A stretch of 64,000 nt of DNA from the NCBI GenBank assembly GCA_947561395.2, contig OX387194.1, positions 12,076,048 to 12,140,047 of the forward strand, given 5' to 3'. This document shows positions 56,558 through 64,000 of this stretch, one piece after another (position 1 is the stretch's first letter; the number at the start of each line of letters is the position of its first letter). The translations under genes and the position numbers were made by a program. Below the pieces are notes generated by a model. That model was not told where the DNA came from, did no database searches, and worked only from the letters and a program-made list of their open reading frames with translations. This DNA is from Buxus sempervirens. Taxonomy: Eukaryota > Streptophyta > Magnoliopsida > Buxales > Buxaceae.

Positions 56558-56975
56558 TTAAGTTTTAGATATATCAAACATGGCATGAAAAGTTATCAAA
56601 TTTACAAATATGTACCTCAAAATCTCTTCGAGGTAATCCGACTGAACAAAAAATAAAATTTCAGAAATCGATGCTCCTCCAACCAAGAAAGGCATGGGAG
56701 CCTTTGAGCTTCTCGTCTCATGGTGAGATTTTGCTTTTAAAACAAATCCAAGTCTACTTCCATCAGTAGTAAAGACATGATATGCACCATTTCGAACCAT
56801 GTCTCTCGGAGAGGCCCTCTTTATCTTTCAGACCCTCGGGGACGCAATCCTCAGATCCGAAGATCGATATCGCTTTAGTGTCGATTTCATCATGTTTTAG
56901 ATGGCAAACTGTCATCTTAGGATGTAACGCCTGTTCGACGGTAGATGGAACGCCGGAGATACTCGATTGCTGGCT
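56558..56975 (-). pseudogene. Captured fragment of an unrecognised gene
   Basis: On the minus strand GVPSTVEQALHPKMTV, FGSEDCVPEGLKDKEG and, in another frame, VRNGAYHVFTTDGSRLGFVL and SSKAPMPFLVGGASISEI look like coding sequence, joined by a frameshift near 56790. I do not recognise the family. It sits just inside the right arm of the Pack-MULE. Confidence 0.4.
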
Positions 56976-56982
56976 TATTACG

Positions 56983-57630
56983 TATAACATGCGATATCCC
57001 CAACATATAAGCAAACTTTAAACGCTCTAAAACCGCCTGGAACTTAGTTGCTATTGCTGAAGAAGCAGAACAGATAGATGCAATAGCACCAACAAAGGCA
57101 CCTGATTCACTTCTGATAATTACCCCAACACTTGCTGCGGAAGTGGACCTACGATAAGCTCCATAAAAATTACTTTAAAGAAGCATGGAGGAGGAGGCGA
57201 CCATTGCAACAATATAGAAGACCTTGAAGATGGAAACGATTGGGCAAACCTTTTTTAAGACTTTGGAGTCATCTTGCAAGCGTCTGAAATGCGCCACTAC
57301 TGCTTGGATATTAAACCGTCAACGATGGGAAGGATGCTTGGCATTTTGACATCAGGGAAGACGAAAATGAAAAACCTGGAGAAGACGAAAAATGAAAAGC
57401 TTGCTTGCTGCCGTGACGAAAATAAGAAAATGAAAAAACTGGCGCTTGAAACGTGAGATTCAAAATTTGAAAAAGGGGGCGGTGACGGCTTCTCTTGGGC
57501 GACATTAACGTTAACGCCGAATGTTCGTCTGTTAAGAGGAATGAGAGGAGGGAGAACGTGGGACGCGTGGAAGCATCTTGTGCCGGCTTCATTTAGGTCT
57601 GCAGATAGAGGTTGTACAGGATCCCATTTG
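56983..57630 (-). repeat. Pack-MULE right terminal inverted repeat
   Basis: Inverted partner of 53597-54247, about 95% alike by eye. Here the RNase H-like piece is still in one frame (SAIATKFQAVLERLKFAYML), unlike the left arm. Confidence 0.9.
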
Positions 57631-57639
57631 CTGAGTGGG

Positions 57640-58387
57640 GGTGCCTTGGAGTCTGCTTAGTGCCTGTAATCAGTCCATTCAAGAACTGGCATTGACCATC
57701 TATTCAAAATTTCAAACTTTAGACTGGAAATTAAAGCACACATTAATTGCACCTGGAAATGCATTTTATAACCTTACATCATACCATTGAATTAGGAACT
57801 CTAGCTTAATCGGTTCAACAAGTGGTTCAAGCCAAGACAACCAAGAGACTACAATATACTATTGGGCATAAGCAACTATCATTTACCTCATCTGGTTTAG
57901 CTGCCTATTGTGACATGGCTCTTTTTATCAGGTAGAGTAATGATGTGGCTAATTCGACATTACAACTGGAAAGAATCCTCTAAATAGATATTTAGCAAAA
58001 CTGTATCATAGAACTCTCCTCCATATATTGGCCTGAGGTTTAGCCTATTTGTTTTGTTTATCCAATCTATGAGACCATAATAGTAGTCCTTTTTTTAAAA
58101 AACAATAATCTGATTATTGATCAAAATTTGTATAATGTATGTAAGTTTTCAAGGAAAATAAAAAGCAAAGATATATGTACCACATTTTTTAAGGGTATCT
58201 ATCTGCATGATAACACCAATGTCCATAATCCCTATAATCACCAAAAAAGAAGATATTGATTATGAGCTTGATTATACAACTGGATAGTAGAATCCGGCCT
58301 TAAAATCCCAACCAAACACACCTTTTGGATTATGGAATCGGATTCTACTAAAATCCAGATTCTATAATACCCACCAAACGCCCCCCA
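57640..58387. other. No gene; ends in a MITE-like end
   Basis: Continues the EC1-type 5' flank for a short way (GGTGCCTTGGAGTC), then AT-rich DNA. At 58240-58386 there is a sequence ending TCTATAATACCCACCAAACG, the same end as at 44300-44335. It abuts the truncated 3' flank of EC1-like copy C. Confidence 0.4.
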
Positions 58388-58455
58388 AGACAACCTTAAC
58401 AAAATCCAGAATTCGTTCTTCCCCCATAAACGGCTTGAAATTTGAAGCAAACAAA

Positions 58456-58839
58456 TTAATGGAAGGTGGTGGCCGGAGGTGGGGCAAAAGGTGGAGGAGA
58501 AGTTGCGGATGCATCACAGAAGCCTCGGAGAATGTCACCCTCTTGAAGAGTAAAGCCAAGGGAAGTGAGCATGGCAGGCCAGCATTGATGAGTGATGACA
58601 CGAATGGCTCGGCAGCAGTCGAGGCCGAGAGAGGTTTCGCCGTTGAGGAAGAAGAGAATGATCTCGTTTGTGCAAAATTGGAGCTGCAGAAGTGCGTTCC
58701 AGCAGTCCATGTTTCCTCCACTCTGAAGACGAGCAGCAATATTGTGGCCTGCAGGGATGAGGTGCAGCTCTCTTGCTGCCATTGCAATACCCATGAGAGA
58801 TGACACTGCAACTATGAGAGCAAGCTTGTTGAGAGCCAT
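58456..58839 (-). CDS. Egg-cell-secreted EC1-like protein, copy C
   Basis: 127 codons, intact, closest to copy A: it shares MDCWN, LQFCTNE and SLGLDCC with A and differs at IAARL, ASATSPP and PPPATT. Signal peptide, six cysteines and Pro-rich end are unchanged. The 3' flank homology with A and B stops at about 58388, where an unrelated MITE-like end begins. The (TC)n tract in the leader is expanded to 24 units (58896-58849), against 9 in copy A. Confidence 0.9.
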   Translation of the reverse strand: MALNKLALIVAVSSLMGIAMAARELHLIPAGHNIAARLQSGGNMDCWNALLQLQFCTNEIILFFLNGETSLGLDCCRAIRVITHQCWPAMLTSLGFTLQEGDILRGFCDASATSPPPFAPPPATTFH

Positions 58840-58845
58840 TGCTTG

Positions 58846-58848
<3 letters not shown>

Positions 58849-58896
<48 letters not shown>
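58849..58896 (-). repeat. (TC)24 microsatellite in the EC1-like copy C leader
   Basis: On the minus strand a run of 24 TC units ends about 10 bp before the ATG. Copy A has 9 units (47076-47059); copy B has 9 units and an interruption (53040-53078). Confidence 0.9.
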
Positions 58897-58899
<3 letters not shown>

Positions 58900-58932
58900 G
58901 GTTAGGGTATGTGGTTTGAAGCATGGAAATTA

Positions 58933-58939
58933 ATTTATA
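58933..58939 (-). promoter_or_regulatory. TATA box of EC1-like copy C
   Basis: TATAAAT on the minus strand, same context as copies A and B. Confidence 0.6.
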
Positions 58940-59411
58940 GGAACGGAGAACAGTTTATGTTGTGTATTGTGATTATTAAGCTGATTGTGGAGATAATTGT
59001 AACGGATGTTTCATGAATGATGAAACTGATAACTCTTGAGCTTCCCAAGATTGTTAGAGCAGTAATTAAAGTAAATGGAAAAAGGCCAAGATTAGAGAAC
59101 CGTTAGAATCTCTAAGGATTCCACCACCTCATCCAGGTTTAGTATTACCCTAGAGATGAGCCATCAATATTCAACTTCAAGAAAATCTTTTGGAGGCTTC
59201 AATTTAAAATTTGTTATTATGCTAGCTTTTTATTTTTGAATATTTTATCATTTTTTTGTTATTATTTATTCATTTATTTTATGCAATTTTTACACTGTTA
59301 TTAAAGATGAAAAAATGTGATTTTTTTCAACATTTGTTACCATACATTAATGCTGTCAAACTTTTGTTGGCCAGGATCATGGACTGGTGTGACAATCTAT
59401 GGCTGAGTGGG

Positions 59412-59817
59412 GGTGTCTTGGAGCAACCGATTTCCTCTACGGTGGAGTTCTCTACGGCATTTTACGGCCTCAATCACCCATGGACGTGTGGATAAGAAGG
59501 TCTCGTGAGGCGCACGAGACCTTCTTCTCATTGAAGCGGTTACCAAGATGACCCAAGACCAAGATGAACCGGTTACCACATGACCCAAGAAATCAGCCAT
59601 CCGGTTGGTCCAAAGGAAAATCAGGAGAGAACGAAGGCAACTGAAAGCTTCGTCTCGTTGAAGTGCCAACTTTTTCCAAAAATATTTCTCGCCAATCATT
59701 TCGTTGGCATTTTTTCTTGGAGCAACCTAGTTTCTCTACTCTTTCGTTGCCACTTCATTGTGGATTGGTAGGAGATTTGAAGAGGCGTATGTTGTTGCAC
59801 AACTAATTTCAATCGAG
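59412..59817. other. Upstream region of the FAR1-related gene
   Basis: Between the end of the EC1 segment and the FAR1-related first codon. Contains the stem-loop at 59494-59526 and CAACC(T/G)ATTTCTCTAC-like repeats (59425, 59724). No gene recognised. Confidence 0.4.
59494..59526. repeat. Stem-loop with 14-bp perfect arms
   Basis: AAGAAGGTCTCGTG and CACGAGACCTTCTT around a 5-base loop (AGGCG). It stands alone rather than in a row of repeats. Confidence 0.85.
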
Positions 59818-60273
59818 ATGAAGATTTCTGAGCCTTCTTCTACCTCTGCGTGTTTTGCAAATCGTGGTAAGTTCGTCCTATCGTACTCGTTTTCCCCTTT
59901 TCATTTTGTTTTATTTTATTCTTGAACCCACATTTCACATCGAAACCAATTTTGTTCAGATATGGAAAATGGGAGTCAAATGGTGTCTGAGCCAATAAAT
60001 GGCATTGCAGACATCAACACTCATTATGACGTTGTAGAAGAAAGCAGTGAAAGTGTCGAGAGCCCAATGGTTGGCATGGTTTTTGTCACTGAAGAGGACG
60101 CTTTTAGATTTTATAACAAATATGCCAGAAGCACTGGGTTTGGTATTAGAAGAGATTCGGTTCACAGAAGGAAGGATACAGGGGTCATTTTTTATAGAAT
60201 TTTTTGTTGTTCAAGAGAAGGTCATTGTCGGCATGATAAAAGAGATACGGAAGTCTAAAAGCACCGTGCTGAG
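59818..60273 (+). pseudogene. FAR1-related (FRS) gene, N-terminal part, broken
   Basis: FRS proteins are MULE-transposase-derived transcription factors of phytochrome signalling. Exon 1 is 59818-59866 (MKISEPSSTSACFANR), intron 59867-59959 (GT...AG, in phase), exon 2 from 59960. The FAR1 DNA-binding domain opens MVFVTEEDAFRFYNKYARST and GFGIRRDSVHRR, with the zinc-ligand pattern FCCSREGHCR. A TAA at 60256-60258 lies in it, then KHRAE leads in frame to the edge of solo LTR 7. The second half resumes at 63573. Confidence 0.85.
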
Positions 60274-61375
60274 TGTGCGCGCGTCGGAAACGCGGCACGG
60301 GGAAATTCGGAGTCGCCACCGCCCTATGGGGTGCAGGCGGACACCTGGGTGCCTAACCTTGTCTATTAGGGCTTTTGGTCTGCGGCTTTGAGATTCTAAG
60401 TAGGGTCTCGGTTGTGGTCCAGGGAAGTCCGTAGACACCCCGGTCCACCCCGTCGGGTGACGGGTCCCTTAGGTTTATCCTGGTTTGAGTCAGCTTATTT
60501 TGGTCTCACCTGATTCCTAATCCGATATGCAGCTTAGTTAAGTCTGGTGGGACCACCTGAGTGGTGTGGGTCCCTTTAATTGCTTTTATCTTGATTAATT
60601 AGGTAATACGAGTCTGGTTGGGTGGGCCCTATAGAAGGCCCATGGTGTCCTTGGTGGGCTTAGTCAAGCCCGTGTGCCCCTGTGGGCCTCGGTCTATCCT
60701 AGGAGGCCCTTTGGGCTTTGGTTAAGTGCATTTATTTTACTTTAGGTTCAGATTTGAAGATCAAGTGTTTTCCATACAAATGTGGGCCGGATTGGTTTGT
60801 GGGCCCCTTAGGTGGGCCCACATGGTGGCCAAGTAATTTTATTGGATTTATCTTTTTTAATTTGCCAAAGTGAGCTGGGCACTGGGCTTGGGGCCCGTAG
60901 CCCTGATTAGGGCTTGAAAGCCCAAGTTACGGGAAGTTAGGGTTTGCATCCTTCCTTGGTTAGGTTGGTGGGCTTTGGCGGGCCCGACAGGCCCTTGCCC
61001 TTGGTCTCGGCCAAACCACGCATTTCATACATCAATTCACTAATAAGTTCGGGTGGGCCGCATTAGGTTTGGCCCCCCCTGTTTAATTAGTTGATTTTAC
61101 TTATCTTGATTAAGTTGCATGCATACATTTCATTGTGTTTATTGGGCTTGTTGGGCCCCGTTGAAAGGCCCACTAATGTACCAAATTGGACCGATGGCCC
61201 ACGTCCTAAGTTGAGTTTTCGGGTCACCCGAGAACCTTGTTGGTTTATTTGGTTTGGTTCGGAAATGACACCCACATCCAGCAATAATCACAGAAAATAT
61301 ACAAAGTTGACACTTATCAAGGGGAGGTCAGCGAGGTGGGCGGACCGAAAACGGCGAAAAAAAGCATCCGTGGGG

Positions 61376-61720
61376 GAAGTGGGCGCGAGCTCAACGCACC
61401 CAAAAAACAAGTGGGCGCGAGCTCAGCGCACCCAAAAACAAGTGGGCGCGAGCTTGGTGCACCCAAAAAACAAGTGGGCGCGAGCTCGGCGCACCCAAAA
61501 ACAAGTAGGCGCGAGCTTAGCGCAAGCTGAGCGCAAGCTAGGCACAAAACTCGGCGGATGCCAAAAAAACGATCCGCCTGCGAGCTCAGCGCACCCAAAA
61601 AGAAAGTAAGCGCGAGCTCAGCGCACCCAAAAAAGAAGTAGGCGTGAGGTGAGCGTGAGCTTAGCGCAAGCTCGGCGCATAGCCGCGAGGTGAGTGCGAG
61701 CTCAGTGCGAGCTCGGCGCA
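61376..61720. repeat. Minisatellite of GTGGGCGCGAGCTC units in solo LTR 7
   Basis: Four good 31-32-bp units (61378-61508), each GTGGGCGCGAGCT(C/T)nGCGCACCCAAAAA, then degenerate units with GCGAGCTCAGCGC cores to 61720. The core GGCGCGAGCTCGGCGC is near-palindromic. Solo LTR 2 has the same core only once or twice (20086-20212). Confidence 0.8.
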
Positions 61721-63124
61721 TACCCCTTACGAAACCCGATCTTCTGATTTTTTCTCAAACTCCATTACTGAGTGGTTTTTTAAGCTCTGTAACACTTCCC
61801 AGGTGCTTCTAGCATCCCAGGAAGATACTAAAACATGCATTGAAATTAATCTAAACTACTTCAAACCGTGACCCAAGATCCTTTTACGAAGAAAACAAAC
61901 CCGACTGTTATCAAGCAACTACAGACATCTATCAAGCAACTACAGACAGGTGATGGGGTGATGGGAGCATGCTTATAGGGACACAACAAGGAGCAAATAG
62001 CATATGGCAGGGGGTTGGGGGAGCATGTTAGCAAGTCCAGCAACATAAAAATAAAAAAAAAACAACAACATGCAGACATTACATGCACTTTCATCCATAC
62101 GACTTGGGACCTTCAAGCAGGCACACTAACATCCGAAGAAGGGAACGAGGAGGGGGTTTACAGGGATACATTGGATGAGATGGATGAGGGGCTGGTTCTT
62201 CGTAGGAGTGCCAGGTACCTCATGAGCCCTTATGAGCGCCCGGTGGAGCAATAAACCCTCACCTTCTTAAAGGGGTCGTGCATGGGTCTCCCTTACCCTT
62301 GGAGACCTCCATGCCACCCGAAATGAAGGAGCAAAAAAAAATGCTTGACAAGGAAAGGAAAAAGCAGTATCGATAACATGCTTATATGACTCCCATTTTA
62401 TTTATGTAAACGAGTGAGAAGCAATACCTGAGATTCCTACGCTCTGGTGCAAGGCGGCAGCTTCTCCTTGAGGTGGCACGAGCACTGGAGCTCTCCTCTC
62501 TTGCACCTCCAACAGCAACCGGCTTTCAACCTCTTTATTGGAAATGGATGAGAATGAAGTAGAGGAAGAGATGGTCTGGAGGTTAGCAGAGGCAGGCAGG
62601 GATGAATAGAGGGGGACTTCGGTTGAAGGAAGAAGAAGGAGAAGGAAGTGAGCTGGTGACAACTCAAAACCCCACAGAGAGCAACCCAAAAATCCCCACC
62701 CGAAATGAGCCAACCTTAAACTATTTTCCAAAAAAAAACTTTTCCAACCTAAAAGCTTCCAACCCCTTTCAAAGAAGTCTCGCGCGACTTATATATGCGA
62801 GGAAAAAGGGGGTATCCACTAAGCTTGCGCTGAGCGCATACCCGCTTGCCACGTCCGCGCGAGCGACAGCATGATGAAAAAGCATTTAATGCGGCCGCTC
62901 GTCGGTCGGAAAATCCGAATTTTTCGGATTTAGTCCATGGTTATTTTTGGTTTAATTCGATATTCCGGGATTTTTACCGATTTAGTCCCTGGGATATTTC
63001 GTACATTTGGATATTTACGGATTTGATCCCCGAGATATTTTCCTGCGCAACTCGCCACGTGTGCAGCCTTTTGCCACGTGCGCAGTTTGCCGGTTTTTGC
63101 TTCTCGGAAACTTCATCAGCTCAT

Positions 63125-63540
63125 ATTTTCTCCATCCGGACTCCGATCTGGGCAAACTCAGTTGCGTTAGAATTGTATCTGAGCCCTCTATCCCATGACT
63201 TAGGGGTAGGCCTCTGGATCGGATTTTAGAAGAAAGTCAATTTTTGGCTCCGTTCAAGTTTGATTGCCCGCAGAACCCTCATCCGGACTCCGATTCCTGC
63301 AAACTCAGTTGCGTTGGAACCGTGTCGGGATTCTCTATCCAATGATATAGAGATAAGCATCTGGATCGGATTTTAACAGAAAGTCAACTTTTGGCTCCCC
63401 TCAAGTTTGACCGCCCGCAGAACCCTCATCCAGACTCCGATTCCTGCAAACTCAGTTGCGTTGGAACCGTGTCGGGATTCTCTATCCAATGATATAAAGC
63501 GAGGTGGTCAATTTTCACTTGATCAAAAAGTCAACTTTTC
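63125..63540 (-). repeat. 147-bp tandem units at the LTR 5' end (3 copies)
   Basis: GCAAACTCAGTTGCGTT recurs at 63152, 63299 and 63446. Each unit also has CATCCGGACTCCGAT and AAAGTCAACTTTTGGCTCC. Equivalent arrays occur in LTRs 1, 2 and 6. Confidence 0.85.
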
Positions 63541-63572
63541 TGGGAGCACAAAAATGAGGTGCTTACACTGAG

Positions 63573-64000
63573 ACCAGGATTGGTTGTATGGCATGATTAA
63601 GGATTTTGATGAACAGTGAGGGAAAATTTGTGGTGTTGTAATTTGGGCCAAATCATAATCATCAGTTACTGAAGCCTAAGATGGCTCATATGTTAAGATC
63701 TCATAGGCAGGTAAGCGATATCCAAGCTACGGAAATCGATTTAGCCGATCAAACAGGAATTGCTCCGAAAGCAATTGTAGAACTTATGCGGAGAGAAGCT
63801 GGCAGTGTTGATACTTGGATTTATGCGTAGCGATTGTCACAACTATTTGCGTTCGAAGCGCACGACTGCCATAGAAGCTGGGCAGGCAGGGGCCTTGATT
63901 CAATATTTTGTTAAGAGGCAAGTAGAGGATCGATCACTTTTCTATTCGATTTAGCTCAACAACGAAGATCTAATAACAAGTTTTTTTTGGGCGGATGGAG
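63573..64000 (+). pseudogene. FAR1-related (FRS) gene, second part, runs off window
   Basis: Continues the FAR1 domain: RIGCMA then TGA, LRILMNSEGKFVVL then TAA, FGPNHNHQLLKPKMAHMLRS with the conserved HNH ligands. After RREAGSVD a one-base shift is needed, giving GFMRSDCHNYLRSKRT, QAGALIQYFVKRQVEDRSLF and FFWADG, the usual run from the FAR1 domain into the MULE transposase domain. Three stops and one shift make it a pseudogene. The transposase and SWIM regions lie beyond the window. Confidence 0.85.

Larger units (their letters stand above)
53597..57630. mobile_element. Pack-MULE-like element with 650-bp inverted ends, TSD CTGAGTGGG
   Basis: 4034 bp. Arms 53597-54247 and 56983-57630 are inverted copies of one another, starting CAAATGGGATCCTGTACAAC at the outer edge. 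CTGAGTGGG flanks it exactly (53588-53596 and 57631-57639), the 9-bp duplication of Mutator-like elements. The paralogous segment beside EC1-like copy C shows the empty site (59403-59411, CTGAGTGGGGGTGTCTTGG). It carries no transposase but does hold gene fragments, so it is a Pack-MULE. Confidence 0.9.
60274..63567 (-). mobile_element. Solo LTR 7 (3294 bp), TSD CTGAG
   Basis: Plus strand runs TGTGCGCGCG to GGTGCTTACA, flanked by CTGAG at 60269-60273 and 63568-63572. Minus strand is the sense: TGTAAGCACC start, three 147-bp units (63446, 63299, 63152), TATATAAG at 62795-62788, and a GTGGCGACTCC-type end near 60315. It is closely related to solo LTR 2 in inverse orientation. A 32-bp minisatellite fills 61376-61720. 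No internal domains. It sits inside the FAR1-related exon. Confidence 0.9.

Noticed and set aside
61376-61720. Regularly spaced repeats resembling a CRISPR array
   Set aside because: Units are adjacent, degenerate and have no unique spacers; they lie in a plant LTR.

Overview
The window is nuclear DNA from a flowering plant. Evidence: spliced genes with GT-AG introns, egg-cell-type EC1 proteins, a FAR1-related gene, fragments of HOTHEAD-like, DRP4-like, NLR and N-myristoyltransferase genes, and dense angiosperm-style transposable elements (long LTRs, an L1-type LINE, hAT, Mutator-like and SINE copies). The species cannot be named from the sequence. The region is gene-poor and built by repeated nesting of elements.

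Layout. 1-820: 5' end of an unidentified minus-strand gene with its leader and TATA box. 2.5-2.9 kb: one clear SINE and one probable SINE. 3.2-5.9 kb and 10.2-12.3 kb: two copies of a segment holding broken HOTHEAD-like (GMC oxidoreductase) exons next to inverted partial copies of the same exon, with Mutator-like MITEs inside. 6.5-9.9 kb: several non-autonomous TIR and foldback elements. 12.6-16.8 kb: remnant of a reverse-transcribing element (complement of a tRNA-Met primer-binding site, a promoter, a polyprotein-like fragment) split by a solo LTR. 17.7-22.1 kb: a tandem duplication whose second copy is split by a solo LTR. 23.3-35.3 kb: a solo LTR, then a decayed L1-type LINE that is itself cut by a solo LTR and a further LTR. 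35.3-37.5 kb: another LTR. 37.5-42.3 kb: a nearly intact hAT transposase gene with two in-frame stops. 42.3-43.8 kb: fragments of at least three unrelated genes side by side. 46.4-59.4 kb: three EC1-like genes on the minus strand in a dispersed tandem array, separated by a solo LTR, a hAT MITE, a TIR element and a 4-kb Pack-MULE. 59.8-64.0 kb: a FAR1-related pseudogene split by a 3.3-kb solo LTR and running off the window.

The only genes that look able to make protein are the three EC1-like genes (127 codons each, intact) and possibly the gene entering at position 1. No operons, RNA genes or CRISPR arrays were seen. Six complete solo LTRs (2.4-3.3 kb) with exact 5-bp target duplications were placed by eye, and in several cases a paralogous or coding context shows the empty site. 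Most of these LTRs belong to one loose family with two shared and unusual promoter features: 147-148-bp tandem units at the 5' end and arrays of short palindromes with variable cores just upstream of the TATA box.
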